Of a DNA stretch of 64,000 bases, positions 41,301-51,948 are shown piece after piece. The position numbers and the translations under genes are program-made. This DNA comes from Moesziomyces globuligerus (lineage: Eukaryota > Basidiomycota > Ustilaginomycetes > Ustilaginales > Ustilaginaceae): assembly GCA_030849465.1 (NCBI GenBank), contig JARVLF010000015.1:1736001-1800000 (forward strand), read 5' to 3'. Under the pieces are notes generated by a model that did not search any database, had not been told where the DNA came from, and saw nothing but the letters and a program-made list of their open reading frames with translations. Numbering within the stretch: the stretch's first letter is position 1; each line of letters begins with the position of its first letter.

Positions 41301-44166
41301 GATGACGCAGCTCGTCAGACAAGCTGGAGCCGTCGCAAAGCGAGACGACCAACTCTATGACGAGATCTTCGATACCGGCCTCTGACGGTGGCACGGGAAG
41401 ATGCGCGCCTGCGTCGATCGACTTGCCCACAGCGGCGGAGGCCGCGACCAGCTCGGTCATGGCATCAACCTGGTCGGAAAGCTCGTTCAGGCCTGCAACA
41501 GAGGACAGCGTTTCCGTCCAGATGGATGCACGCGTGCGCTCGTCCTTGCACAAGGGCAGGTATGCAGCAAGGAAGGTGGCTGCCGGGGCGGGTGCGATGC
41601 TCTTGGTCGTTGTTAGCTGCGGAATCGAACCTCCCGCGACTTGCGCTAGCTGCTCCGAGGCGGCGGCATCGAGCGCATCAGGATGGCTGACCATGGCCCT
41701 GAGCAGCAGCGACAGGAATTCGATCAGGAGCGTGGCTCGTGTTCGCTTGATGTCATGCGGCATGTCGGCGTCACCGGAGATGTTGGTCAGCGACGACGCA
41801 GCGAGCTTCGCGAATGTGCTCAAGCTGGAGGCGGACGCCTGTCGGAGTTCGCCGTCGGCAGACTGAGTGTCCACGGGTGCGAGAGCAGCGTAGAACGCAG
41901 TTGCTCGCTCCAAGGCGGAGAGTAGTTGCGTTCGAGCCGGAGAAGGAACATCTGCGGGCGCGTCTAGCAACGCCTTCACGACTGATGTGACTTCGGCCTG
42001 CACCTCATCAAGGAAGGGCGCAAGCAGCTGCAGGCCTGGGGCGGCAGAAGCGAGTCTTCGGACCTGGACCGCCAGATCAGACACGATGCGCGTGGAGCCG
42101 ATGCTCTTGACGCGCTGTGCTCGGGCTTCCCCATCGCTATCCTCGACCTCTGTCGCGACACCGAGCGCATTGAGCAAGCTCTTCTTCGGGAGCAAGAGCT
42201 CATCCCAGACCGCTCCAAAATGGACGCGCACGAGCTCCTTTGCCGACGAGATAGCATGACCTTCTTCAGTGGAATCTTGTCGCGCCATGCGCTGGGTCAG
42301 GAAAGCCACGCATTCGACGAATGCAGCGAGGAAAGCGCGGCAACCCGTCGGGTCGAAATCCAAAGCTCGGCTGTAAAGCGCAGAGAAGAACTGTGTGAGA
42401 AGGTCCGAAGCCGCCTCGAGGTCGCCGTACGGGAGAACCTGAGCTGGGATCGTCGAAATGAAGACGATCACCGCAGGGTAGCCCAGATGAGGTGCGCCAC
42501 CGCATGCCGATTGCAGCCATTGAAGGAAAGCAGTGTATGCGTGAGGCCTCGTACGCGAGGTCGAGACGCCGTTGCCCTTTGCTTCCTCGGGGCTGGCATC
42601 GGAATCGCTATTCGTGTTATCCTCGTCGTCCTCGTCATCATCGCTGTCGGACTCGTCGCTGTCGGACTCTTCCTTGTCCTGCGCCTGTCTGCTGCCAGCG
42701 CTTGGACCAGCACCACCTGGACCGAGAAGCCACAGCTCGGGTTTCTTTTTGAGCAAAGGAAGGGCGGCTTCGAGCATGGTTCTCTGCACTGCGTTGTCTC
42801 GCTCCTGCCAGATGGACGTCAATGCCACGGGACCGATGGTCTGGAGGTGACGATCGACGACCTCCGGTACAGTGTCGAAGAGAGCACGTAGAAGGCTCCA
42901 TGCGCGCAGACGCACCGCTGGGGACTCGAACCCGAACGACGTCTCGCGGGAACGTGCCTCTGACCGCGACGAAGCCAAATTGTGTGGCGAGAGGGAAGCC
43001 CAAACGAGTCTGGAGGATAGCACGTCATCGAGCGAGTCGATGACTTCGGATCCAGGCTCCTGCCGCACAATCGCGGTGAGCACGGCGAGAGCGCCAGCAA
43101 CCAGCCTCTTGTCGAGTGCTGCCGTGTCTTCTTCGACGTTGCTGTCGTCACGATTCTTGGCGTCCCGCTCCACACCTGCGCCCTGCTGCAGAGGAGTCCC
43201 GTAGCCCGAGGAGGTTCGAGACATGGACGGGTCCGCCGCCGCCACCGCATGTGCAGCAGTCATGGAAAGGGCGTATGATGGCGACGAAGACAGCAGAATC
43301 GTACGCAGGTGGCCGATTAGCGTCTCGCTGTGCTCGTTGAGATCCAAGGTGACTGATTCGGATGCAATTGTTGAGGATTCGTCCGCTGCAGCATTCTTCC
43401 ACGTGCATGTGTCAAGCCATGCTGATCTGCCCAACCTCTCGATGGTGCGATCCGTGTCGTGGCAGAGGATGGCCCACGGCCCCAGGATAGCTTCGATATA
43501 CTGCGGAGATTCGAGCAACTCGGAGCGTGTCGAGGCATCGTTGTCAGGGTCTTGGCCGGACTTCCTTTCCAGCAGCAAGGTCTGAATCTGCGTGGTGAGG
43601 AGGCGCAGTCGGCGCGTTGGAGCTAAGGCGAGACGAGGGAAAAGATGGACCCAGCTGGGCAGCATCATGACGAGCGCTTCCTTTTTCTCAGCGGAGGTCA
43701 AGCTGGACGCTTCGGTTGCCTCGGCACCGGCAGCCGGTGCGGACTTGCCCAGAGCATCTTCCACCCAGGCGAGCAGACCTTCGAGGGCGCGGCAGCGTGT
43801 GATGACGTCCTTCTTGGAAGCTTTGCGCAAAAGGACGACGAGGTCGGCGGGAAGCAGGGATGCAAGGCCCATCGAGTCGAGCGGATCGGGGAGGGGCTGC
43901 GGGGGTTTGGGCGGCGGGATGTATTGCTTCTTCTTTTCGGCCTTACCCTTCTTGCCGCCCTTGCCGTCCTTTTTGGACTTGTCCTTCTTCTGTCCTCTTT
44001 GCAAACCAGGCTGCTTTTGCTTTTCGAGGGCCTCAGCCAGTTCGGGATGCAGGAGGTTGCCGTCATCGTCTCGTTCGTAAGCCTGCTTCTTGGCCGCCTT
44101 CTGAGCCTGTTTCTTGCGCGTAGCCGACGAAGCAGACGACTTGCCCTTGGGAGCGCCTTTCGCCAT
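38320..44166 (-). CDS. LTN1: E3 ubiquitin ligase listerin (LTN1), ribosome quality control
   Basis: 1948-residue single-exon ligase that ubiquitinates nascent chains stalled on 60S subunits. The basic N-terminus (MAKGAPKGKSSASSATRKKQ) leads to the conserved listerin N-terminal element (SMGLASLLPADLVVLLRKAS, KKDVITRCRALEGLLAWVED). A long HEAT-like helical body follows with acidic insertions (for example near SDSDDDEDDEDN). The C-terminal RWD-like region and RING-CH/RING-v finger end the protein: CAICYSIISPMDRSLPTKPC, then CKNKFHAGCLFKWISTSG and CPLC. The first real ATG is 44166; a TTG nine bases upstream was ignored. Length is in the usual range for Ltn1 (about 1500-1950). Confidence 0.95.
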   Translation of the reverse strand: MAKGAPKGKSSASSATRKKQAQKAAKKQAYERDDDGNLLHPELAEALEKQKQPGLQRGQKKDKSKKDGKGGKKGKAEKKKQYIPPPKPPQPLPDPLDSMGLASLLPADLVVLLRKASKKDVITRCRALEGLLAWVEDALGKSAPAAGAEATEASSLTSAEKKEALVMMLPSWVHLFPRLALAPTRRLRLLTTQIQTLLLERKSGQDPDNDASTRSELLESPQYIEAILGPWAILCHDTDRTIERLGRSAWLDTCTWKNAAADESSTIASESVTLDLNEHSETLIGHLRTILLSSSPSYALSMTAAHAVAAADPSMSRTSSGYGTPLQQGAGVERDAKNRDDSNVEEDTAALDKRLVAGALAVLTAIVRQEPGSEVIDSLDDVLSSRLVWASLSPHNLASSRSEARSRETSFGFESPAVRLRAWSLLRALFDTVPEVVDRHLQTIGPVALTSIWQERDNAVQRTMLEAALPLLKKKPELWLLGPGGAGPSAGSRQAQDKEESDSDESDSDDDEDDEDNTNSDSDASPEEAKGNGVSTSRTRPHAYTAFLQWLQSACGGAPHLGYPAVIVFISTIPAQVLPYGDLEAASDLLTQFFSALYSRALDFDPTGCRAFLAAFVECVAFLTQRMARQDSTEEGHAISSAKELVRVHFGAVWDELLLPKKSLLNALGVATEVEDSDGEARAQRVKSIGSTRIVSDLAVQVRRLASAAPGLQLLAPFLDEVQAEVTSVVKALLDAPADVPSPARTQLLSALERATAFYAALAPVDTQSADGELRQASASSLSTFAKLAASSLTNISGDADMPHDIKRTRATLLIEFLSLLLRAMVSHPDALDAAASEQLAQVAGGSIPQLTTTKSIAPAPAATFLAAYLPLCKDERTRASIWTETLSSVAGLNELSDQVDAMTELVAASAAVGKSIDAGAHLPVPPSEAGIEDLVIELVVSLCDGSSLSDELRHRLKKVVAAILAKPDPFVDRGSSKSMLSVVTSTIEQLRSTLLERAQPNSDVHVRQRKAAVVVEDLLDCLDAWSQAQPKEEVAGLLFSSASSKGVIAALSDLFALHTASKDGGDMFEEAWTDKERAFAGVWRKARDLHQQITQTAPLQVQEDMRKEALGSLQEHLLDIQVPVVRIVSAADFNTAVLPEPKELAEMMVKASKQRSHPALLVFDPLVPQGAAEDTSSTTFDRLFDQQGLGIFARVCFAALLIIERDRANARRHLDLLPLVVMLSVLIEDDLLMPGASKHALDSTAASAAHRAWLQSAVTVVTALVSSLSDTVTENWHNDMVASLQRSTFIDADEDGIGYVLSKLWQTAYGLQAPSSYLARIFHRLLNAVFSFGTVTEAGADRWLKLGDAVQDRVPAMSAAIFYAAKPIAGSSPGYDRLRNGAAAKLSGLGPTPAQERMLQSLRALVALAPPVDSDLSIIPQQRAIFLLKDLQKGYTSEDAEEEPAEEASTRLAELFVHLLPVVQDVQGSHLDFVFDVLETNLEFCTLDQDETVAQLFHTLQLLETMRDLATRNTNLREYWKERSGGCVELVRELFLSLAEQPTMSAPKQACIDLVVELIRETSEAPFKLHETAAPLCKLMVSASHEVQVLSFRLLTAAIREHVKELVVESAVDREALATEEGQKRLRLPEALVANVSDSLSAQLNLLVEEEAARRTAFGYFLSWIAVLEHFEGASLSVKSTFLGELEARQLLPESLLPTVFALVGLADESRRPFDPSRFVLEEVFLDEMDAESSLTVLQVLAAHVYLRALIHVPTTVRSWWVAIKDRQHSMAISGFTTRHCSPVIAKRELSHLRQPDALAKLQDEAMSIKILSTNEVIATYVVDEHPMEIGVKIPADFPLHGVEIRDIQRVGITEAKWRSWLLAVGQLITGQNGLIFDALSLFKRNAEVQFQGLDECAICYSIISPMDRSLPTKPCKTCKNKFHAGCLFKWISTSGASTCPLCRSIL

Positions 44167-44790
44167 TTTGGGCAAGATGTCCTGATCGACGCCTTTTCAG
44201 CCCTCTGCGCGAGTGCTCTCCGAGAGGTCAGGGGCGTTTAGAAAGAGCGTCCGAGCCCGGAAGTCGAACGGAAGGCTTTCCTTAGTGGTTTGAGAGGAGG
44301 CACCGAGGCGGAGGGCGTCTGACTTTTGTTGAACGGAGAGCTGGTCTGAGAAGAGAAGAGAGCAGGGGAGTGAGGAAGAAATCTACGCTTCTTCTGAACG
44401 ATGCCTTGTCCACGCCGTGTGACGTTGCTCAGTCCTGCGCCCGTCGGTCAGCCCGTCTGGCCGCCTGTGCCCTGACTGAGACTTCCAAAATTGGTGTGGA
44501 GGACTCGCACCCGCTGAACTGAGCGTGCAGTTGCCCGATGGCTCCAGATGCTTCCCGATTTCGAAAATGAAGGCTGTTTCCAGAGCCATCCACAAGCTCA
44601 GTCTGATTAGGCCATCGCGTCGATGCATTTCATCTCTGCTTGCGACCACCATCATACCGCCAAACACTGGTGCACTCGCTCCTTTCCGCTGCTGCAGTTC
44701 GTATCAGGAAAGGTGTGGATGCTCGAGTGCCTGTGTCGTTGAGCATCGCAGGCATCGTTGTAGGGCTCTTTGAGAAGACAAGCTTCGATC
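44167..44790. promoter_or_regulatory. Divergent LTN1/BYE1-like spacer
   Basis: 624 bases between head-to-head start codons, so both promoters are here. No motif, repeat or RNA that I can support. Confidence 0.5.
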
Positions 44791-47700
44791 ATGTCTGTGT
44801 CAGCCGCCGAAGCCAGTTCAGGTGCACCCAGCCTGCCAGCTGAGGTGTCACCTGGCCTTGATGCGAGCAACGACACAACGTCCGAATCTGCTACGCTTGC
44901 CCCTCGCAGGGGCGCCCGCACCCGCAGGCCGACGTCGAAAGCTGCTGGAGTAGATGCAGCCCAGGCTGCGGATGTGCAAGCGGGAACTCAAGCCCGTCAA
45001 GCCTCCACCCGCAGCATCAAGAAGCGAAAGGCGGATGAGCTCATCGCGGATACGGCATCCACCGATGCCAGTGCCGCGGATCCGGAGGCGATCAACAACG
45101 AAGTCGCCGAGGTCTTCGAGGGAGCTTCTGGTCACGCCTCGGACGCTGACGACGACGACGATGGGAAGCAGTACTGCATCTGTCGCGGCAAAGACGACGG
45201 AACTTTTATGATCTCGTGCGAGCGCTGTCAAGAATGGTGGGTATCTAGCTTCGCGGAGCGATCGACAAGCTGCATGTTCATGAACTGACATTTTCTACCG
45301 ACCGTACCGAACGAACAGGTATCACACCAAGTGCATCGGCATCACCCAGAAAGCTGCCAAGAAGCTGGAAGAATACGTCTGCGACTCCTGTTCTAGTGCA
45401 GCTCAGCAGAAAGCTTCCTGTGAGTATTCCGACCGAGAGCACTATCTTCCGAAGATCGCATGGGCTCAGGAAGAGGTCGTCCGACAGCCTCGTGCCTGTC
45501 CATACGCTCATGATCCCGTCAAAGTGCTAACCGCGAGCAATCGCGTCTTTCCGTCTTTCCTCCTTACAGCAGCCGCCGGCAAGCCCGCCAAGCGATACAA
45601 GTCTTCCGCGAGGAAGAAAGCGGCAGCGTCTCAGGAGCCACAAGACGACGAAGCAGAATCTGACGATGCGCAGAACGATGACGACGCCAGCGATGGCGAT
45701 GAATACATCGGCGAGCAAGGCGAGGATGCCTCTGACGCTGAAGATGCACCCATGGAAGACGTCTCGTCATCGACCCAGCCTGCGCGAACCCGACGCCCCC
45801 TGAAGTCAGACAGCACCGCTGCAGCCACTGCCGAAGTCCCTTTGGAGGCCAAGGGGAATTCCTCAAGCAGCAATGCAGATGCCAAACGCAAATCAACACA
45901 AGATACAAGGCGTCCAAGCGGTGCAAGCAGGACCGTCTCTGGCACTGGCACCAAGAAAGGTGGTCCGCGAAGGCCGATCGGCCCCACGGACGCCAGCACA
46001 GAGGAAGCCAGGTCTCGCGCCCGCAAGGTGCTCGCTTCTGCCTTAGAGAAGATCTTTGCCTCGCACGGCTCTGAGACGGCTTCTGAAGAAGCGGAAGAGT
46101 CTGACGCGGAGCGAGGAGAGGCGTTTGCGGCGCTGCTCGAGCGAGAGCTGTTCGACGCGAATGCGGATGCTCACGGCTCGATCCGTGTGGTGGGAAGCAA
46201 GTACAAAGATCGCTTCCGCACGTTTCTGTTTAGTCTCAAGGATGCGAAGAATACCACGTTGCATTCTCGGATTGCATCGGGCGATCTCCAGCCTTCTGAG
46301 CTCGCCAAGATGTCCAACGAAGAGCTCGCAAACGATGCCATCCGCCAGGCCACTGAGAAGGCGCGGCTCGAGGCGTTGCATCGCAGCACGCTCCGCGCCG
46401 AGACCTCAGGCCCTATGCGCAAGATCACCCACAAGGGCGAGGTTGAGATTGAGAGCGACGCACTGCTGGCCCGCGACCAACCGGGCAAGTTCCAAACCAC
46501 CGTCGAGTCCCGCCCCGTCGACGCGGCCCCGGCGCCTCGAATCTCCGAGAGCGAACCGGCGCTCCCCACGCAAGACGCAAGCTCGCCCGAATCGAATCTC
46601 GGAGATGATCGAGAAGGCAAGGTGGGAGACGAGACAGATCGGATGTCTCCTCCTCACCATCCAACGCGCAACTCAGCGCCTGCACCGAGTCTGGCCCAAG
46701 GCTCACCGTCGAGGCTCAACTTTGGCGACGTCTGGGCTCAGAGTGCCGACAGCAAGACTCAAGACGATGACATCAATCCGGAAAGCACCGAATCGTTTGG
46801 CTTCGACGTAGGATCCCCACACGACGAGCCGTACGAAGCCAATGCCGACATGGAAGCCGCTGCAACAAGCGGAGCTGACGATTTCATCGACTCCTTCCTC
46901 GACGGCAATGATGGCCACGACGCCGAAAGTGGTGCAGCTTCGAACAACGCCAAGTCCGAGGCGGCTGCCGAGCGATCGACGACACCGGATGCCGAGCCGA
47001 GCGGACAGGCTCTGCATCGCTTCCGTCCGGTGATCTGGAACGGACTGATGGACCTGCCGGACGTGTACGCCTTCAAGGGTCACATCAAGCAAGTGGCAGG
47101 TCGCAGCATCGCACACGCACCCCGAGTCTGTGCCAAGTTCCTTCCGGACCGAGCGCTGCTCATTGCTGGCAGGCTACCCACCAAAGCAGCCGTCGACTAC
47201 CTGCTGCAAGTTGCCAATGCACCCAGGACCGAGATTCTCGCGTTCTGCATGGAGCCGGGCGCCCACAAAGACGGACTGACCCAGGTCAACGATTCGGATC
47301 TGGCGAGCTTTGGCGGCATGCTCAAGCACTTCCAAGACGCCGATCGATGGGGCGCGTTGCATGTCTCCTCTAGCGTCAAGGGGAGTCTGATCAAAGACTT
47401 CTATCTGGTGCCCCTGCGGAAGGACGAGGAGGTGCCACTCTGGCTCGACATGGCCGAATCCGACTGTCTCGGTGCAGACTGGCATACCAAGCGGGACCGC
47501 GACTTGCTGATTCTCGTCGCTGTCGTCATCCGCGACTCGCTACAGGCAGAACTCAGCAAAGCCGAGCGAGCGGCTGTCGGACGACACCGCAGTGTCACCA
47601 ATGACCGTGAAGCGCAGCAGCAAGACCAAAAGTCCCATGCTGCTCCAGCGCCTGGCGTGGATGAGGCGTATGACCCGGCGGCCGGGATCAGCGTCCCTCT

Positions 47701-48364
47701 GGGAGGCTCGGTCGCGCCGGCGGCCGCCGCTCCCACTGCTCCTTCAGGCTTCGGCTCGGATGCCTTGCAGTCATTACTACGCACTCTCGGCAAGACTGCC
47801 GCACCTGCGCCGACAGACCCTGCGGGAGGAGTGTCGACCGGAGCGGCTGGAGCCACGCCTCCCGGACCACCGCCTCCGGGTCCGCCTCCTGGCCCACCTC
47901 CGGCCTTTATCTCCGGTGGTGCTCCAGCTCCCGGCACGGGTTCGCCCCTGACCGGTTCATGGTCGCCGCATCCGCCGCCTGGCGGAGGTGCTGACGCCGC
48001 TGCAGCACCTTGGCAACCTTCGCAAGGCTACGGACCTCCAGGGTACGACATTGGCGGCGCTTCCGTGTCGGCGCCCTATGGACCTCACTCCGAATGGGAG
48101 CAAGGGCCTGGCTGGAACTATGGTCCGGGCGCGGGCATGCCACCTCCTTCAGAAGCGCCTCCTGCACCGCAGCAGCCAGTGCAGGTACCCGAGGAAGAGT
48201 ATCCGGGGCAGTACAATCCCGACTATCTGGCTCAGGCCAGCGCCGGCGCTGCGAGAGGTGGAGCAGGATTCGGGCCCAGAGGTGGCTTCGGCTACGGACA
48301 CGGGCACGGGCACGGATTTGCACATGGCCGAGGCAGGGGCGGCTGGCGAGGCCGAGGCTGGTGA
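44791..48364 (+). CDS. BYE1: BYE1-like PHD / TFIIS-central / SPOC transcription elongation regulator (three exons)
   Basis: 1113-residue nuclear protein. Exons 44791-45236, 45319-45419 and 45570-48364, joined by an 82-nt GTGGGT...ACAG intron and a 150-nt GTGAGT...TTACAG intron (CTAAC branch-like site at about 45526). The first splice completes the PHD finger: YCICRGKDDGTFMISCERC-QEWYHTKCIGITQ and YVCDSC (C4HC3, about residues 130-180), a histone-H3-tail reader. The TFIIS central domain (about 325-458) contains KYKDRFRTFLFSLKDAKN and LARDQPGKF-like downstream sequence; it docks on RNA polymerase II. The SPOC domain (about 667-820) starts PVIWNGLMDLPDVYAFKG. The C-terminus is Pro/Gly-rich and ends in Gly/His/Arg repeats (GRGRGGWRGRGW). 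PHD-TFS2M-SPOC is the Bye1/PHF3/DIDO layout. The true ATG is 44791; an in-frame TTG lies upstream. Confidence 0.93.
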
Positions 48365-49207
48365 TCCTGTGTCGTATCTAGCACTTTGACTGCGCCACGG
48401 AATTCATGGATTCACAGTGTATACGACATTCATATGGGCCACGCTCGTGCATCCTGCCTAACTCTGAGCGGTCTTTGTCGATGTCTGTATGGTGCCAAGG
48501 TTCACGAAAGATGTTTTCATAGCGACGGGGGGCGCCGTCCATTTCCGTGCGAGATGGAGGCTGCTCACCCGTCGGGCGAAAGTTTTGTCCCGAAAAATAT
48601 TGAAACAGACCTCAAAAGCAAGTATCAAAATGTAAATAGCGTCTCAATCAAAAAATCTGCTTCGGATCCTCATGTTTGATTGCTCAGCGAGGTCCAGGTG
48701 ATCTAACGGCGCGTCGCTTTTTCCAAGCTGTGGCAGCCGATGGCAGCGACTGTGGTCATGGAGGAGAAGATCGGAAGGCGCCAGAAATCTGCATTTTCAA
48801 AAAATTGTCCAAAGCTTCCTCAGCAGGCGAGGCGGCCAAGGCGCGCAACTGAGCCAATCCGGCCCTGGTTGGGTGGAGAAGCGCAGTGCGAGCGGCGCCA
48901 GGAAGTCGGGAGTCGAGATGGTCCAAAGCCTGGATTGGTCGGCTGGCCGCGGTCGATGGGAAGGCCATCTCCACTTTGTAGAGAGCCGCCAACCATCCTC
49001 CTCTGGCATCCGGATCAGTCGCGTTTTTGCTCTTCCTTGCCTCCCTCCCTCCTTCGCATTCCTTCAGGCTCGGCGCTCATTTCCTTCGGCCTTGCTCAGC
49101 AACGTTCGCCGGCCTCCATCCTTCGACGTCGCCCGATCTGCGCATCGAGCAGCCTTCGTTTCGACTCCTCGACTTTTTCCGAGAGGCATTTGCAGTAAAG
49201 AGGCATC
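48365..49207. other. Intergenic: BYE1-like 3' region and TOM40 upstream region, with AT-rich patch
   Basis: 843 bases between same-strand genes. A block at about 48581-48660 has only 26 G/C in 80 bases by my count, in striking contrast with surrounding DNA. A pyrimidine-rich leader (about 49020-49200) precedes TOM40. No gene recognised; the open frame covering the AT-rich block has no ATG start. Confidence 0.6.
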
Positions 49208-50383
49208 ATGTCTGTTCCCGTCGCTCCCCCACAAGCCACTGCCTACCCACCAGGCGTCCAGGCACCCCCTCCCTCGGGAGCGGAGCGTGTCGGACCCGGC
49301 GCACCTTCGCCGTTCCTGGACGAGAAGCGCGCGGCGTACCCGTCGGGCCTGACGCCGCCCGTGTCGTCGCAACCGTCGACGTCGATGTTCGGCTTCTTCC
49401 AGCCCATCGTTGCGCCGCTCAACAAGGCGCTCGCTTCGATCCAGGACATCCGCACGCGCCTCGAGCTCTCGAACCCGGGCACCGTCGAGCACCTGCAGCG
49501 TGAGGTCAAGGGCGTGCACACGGCCAACTTCCTCTTTGACGGCGCGCGCGCCGACCTCACCAAGGCGATCAGCATCAACCCCATCTTCCAGGTGACGCAC
49601 GCCTTCTCCATGGGCTCGCAGGCTGCGCCTTCGTCGTACAACTTTGGCGCCGTCTACGGCGACAACAAGAACTTCTTCCAGGCCGGTCTGGACGACGGCC
49701 TCAACGTCACCATGCGGGCCAACCGCGGCTGGGTTCCCGGCCACACCACCAAGGTGCAGGCGCAGCTCACCGCCACGGCCGGCCAGTCGTTCGTCCAGGT
49801 CGAGCACGACTACCAGGGTACGGACCACTCTGCGAACTTCAAGGCGCTCAACCCATCACCTACGGACCTGACGGGCATCTACATTGTCAACTACCTGCAG
49901 AGCCTGACGCGCAACTTTGCGTTTGGTGTCGAGACGGTGTACCAGCGTCCGTCGGCCGACATGGAGGAGGCGAGTACGGGCTACATTGCCAAGCTCACGG
50001 GCGACAAGAAGGACTGGATCGCCACGGCGCAGGTTCAGCCCCAGGGCGTGGCGCAGTGCACCTACTACCACAAGCTCTCGGAGCAGGTCGATGTGGCGGC
50101 GGATCTGCAGATGATCACCATGGCACAGAAGAGGGAGGCGGCAGCAACGCTCGGCGCGCGCTACAACTTTAGGATGGCGACGCTCCGCGCACAGATCGAC
50201 TCGGCAGGCAAGCTCAGCTCGGTGTACGAGACCCGCCTCTCGCCCGCCTTTGGCCTCACGTTTGCCGGAGAGATCGACCATCTCCAGGGCGCCGCCAAGT
50301 TCGGCTTTGGCGTCAGCATCGAGTCTGGAAACGAGATGGACCCCAACGCTCCCCCGCCCACGCCTCCCTCGGTGCCCATGTAA
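49208..50383 (+). CDS. TOM40: TOM40, channel of the mitochondrial outer-membrane translocase
   Basis: 391-residue beta-barrel (Porin_3/VDAC-like family) that forms the general import pore. A Pro-rich, disordered N-terminus (about 60 residues) is followed by the conserved helical/barrel entry: NKALASIQDIRTRLELSNPG, HLQREVKGVHTANFLFDGAR, ADLTKAISINPIFQVTHAF. Barrel strands alternate hydrophobic and polar residues (YNFGAVYGDNKNFFQAGLDD, LNVTMRANRGW, KVQAQLTATAGQSFVQVEHD), ending with GAAKFGFGVSIESG. The NP-x-F-Q-V-x-H-x-F element is characteristic of Tom40. Single exon; first ATG. Convergent with FCF1. Confidence 0.96.
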   Translation: MSVPVAPPQATAYPPGVQAPPPSGAERVGPGAPSPFLDEKRAAYPSGLTPPVSSQPSTSMFGFFQPIVAPLNKALASIQDIRTRLELSNPGTVEHLQREVKGVHTANFLFDGARADLTKAISINPIFQVTHAFSMGSQAAPSSYNFGAVYGDNKNFFQAGLDDGLNVTMRANRGWVPGHTTKVQAQLTATAGQSFVQVEHDYQGTDHSANFKALNPSPTDLTGIYIVNYLQSLTRNFAFGVETVYQRPSADMEEASTGYIAKLTGDKKDWIATAQVQPQGVAQCTYYHKLSEQVDVAADLQMITMAQKREAAATLGARYNFRMATLRAQIDSAGKLSSVYETRLSPAFGLTFAGEIDHLQGAAKFGFGVSIESGNEMDPNAPPPTPPSVPM

Positions 50384-50759
50384 ATGCGCGCGCGCGCTCT
50401 CTTCTCACAGAGGCCAACGCTCACCACCTCTCTCCCCTCTCGTTACTTACAAAAGTTCATCCCACTGCCTGCAGCCAACCCGCTGCCGCATAGGTGTCAT
50501 CTCCACAATCCGACTCCACTGTCTCGTAATCCTCGGGTTGTGGCCATGGCGCGGCTCTGTTTCTTCCCCCCCTTCCATGTATTAAGGCTTGCTGGACACA
50601 CAGACGCTTTCTGCATCACGCTACGAGGCGAGACTGTGCGTGAGGATGAGACGATAGAATTGCGATGGGGACAGTAGGATACAAGTACAAAAAGGCGAAA
50701 AGCAGTTGGAAGAAAAGGAAGATTGGGAAGATGCGATGGGGGTGGGGTGGGAATTGAGA
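50384..50759. other. Intergenic between convergent TOM40 and FCF1
   Basis: 376 bases of 3' flanking DNA for both genes, starting with a short (GC)n run at about 50386-50397. No gene supported. Confidence 0.55.
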
Positions 50760-51389
50760 TTAGGAAGCGGCGCCTTGGTCGGGGAGGCGTTCGATGCGGA
50801 ACTGTCTGGAGGCGATGTACATGAGTGGGATGCCTGGGACCTTTCTAACTCTTCTTCTGAGTTCTCGATCGCACGTGGCTACGATGTAGCACTTGTGCGA
50901 CTGGATCCTCTCGATGATGCAGTCGTCGGCATAGGTGCCCTTATGACTGCACTCGAGTCTCTCGAATCTTGGATCTCGCGCGACCCGCAAGGCGATCCTA
51001 TACTTGGGTCCGAGCTTTTCGAGCTCCGAGATGACGCAGGTGGTGATGCACGGGATGCTCTTGGCGTAGAGGCAGTCCATCATGCCCTGGACGAGCTCGA
51101 TCTTGTTCTGGAGCGCAAAGTTGATAAAGTTGGTATCGACCAGCACGCGGTACGGCGGACCGAGCTGGGTGTTGTGTTCGAAGAACATCGACGACGCCGG
51201 CGTATCGATGCGCCTCACGATCGCTCCATTCGGCGTGATCTGCTGGCCCCGTTCGTTGACGATCTTGCCCGAAGAGGCTGCCTTCTTGGCCGCTTCGGTC
51301 ACTTTGGCCTTGGCTTTGAGTCGATCGTCGTTCGGATTGAGCATCCGCTTCACCTCGCCGAACTTTCGCACCTGCTTCTTCTTCCCCAT
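50760..51389 (-). CDS. FCF1: rRNA-processing protein FCF1 (PIN domain)
   Basis: 209-residue nucleolar component of the small-subunit processome needed for early pre-rRNA cleavages. The basic N-terminus MGKKKQVRKFGEVKRMLNP is family-typical. PIN domain about residues 75-190: PYRVLVDTNFINFALQNKIE, CVISELEKLG, TYADDCIIERIQSHKCYIVA and TCDRELRRRVRKVPGIPLMY, with the acidic residues of VDTN, SELE, ADDC and TCDREL forming the putative active site. Length and C-terminus (RQFRIERLPD) match Fcf1 orthologues. Single exon. Confidence 0.96.
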   Translation of the reverse strand: MGKKKQVRKFGEVKRMLNPNDDRLKAKAKVTEAAKKAASSGKIVNERGQQITPNGAIVRRIDTPASSMFFEHNTQLGPPYRVLVDTNFINFALQNKIELVQGMMDCLYAKSIPCITTCVISELEKLGPKYRIALRVARDPRFERLECSHKGTYADDCIIERIQSHKCYIVATCDRELRRRVRKVPGIPLMYIASRQFRIERLPDQGAAS

Positions 51390-51948
51390 CTTGACCTGTC
51401 TTCTGCTAGGAGGCTGGAGAGAGCGTGTCGTTCAGGCGTGAATGCCAACAGCGGGCGAGCGACAAGGGCTGGTGTTGGTGTTCGGTGGAGAAAAAGGTGG
51501 CAAGTCAAGCGGTGAGAGAGAGAGGGTCCGACAAATTTCGCCTAGAGCGCAAACCTGCAGCGCAGTTGAAAAATCAACGCCCCACCCGCCGACGCCGACG
51601 CTTCAGCTCCACTTTTTCTCAACCCTTGCCAAACCCTTCCCGCCAGTAGCCCAATCTAACAAATTTCAACTATTCACCTTTGCTCGAGCCCGCATTGCTC
51701 TGCTTGCTCTCCGGCCATAGCTTGCCAAAGTGACGGTGGAATGCGATTGCGAGAACGAAAGACGATGCTTGTATAGTGTACAGAGAGGGAAAAGAGAGGT
51801 TACAAGTGGGGCAGAACAAAGCGGATACAGGATCTGAAGGACAGTGGTGCCATCGAGGGCTGAAGCGGTTTAGAGGAACAGTACGACATGCAACGCCCGA
51901 CGACCGGCGTCGTCGACGTTGAGCAAGGATCCCAACTCGACTGCGGGA
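51390..51948. other. Intergenic: FCF1 upstream region and membrane-protein 3' region
   Basis: 559 bases between same-strand (minus) genes. Holds the FCF1 promoter. Nothing else recognised. Confidence 0.5.

Noticed and set aside
41605..41645. tRNA B-box-like string (GGAATCGAACC)
   Set aside because: It lies inside the LTN1 coding sequence and has no cloverleaf context.
48386..48679. 97-codon open frame over the AT-rich patch
   Set aside because: It begins with TTG, not ATG, and matches nothing that I recognise.
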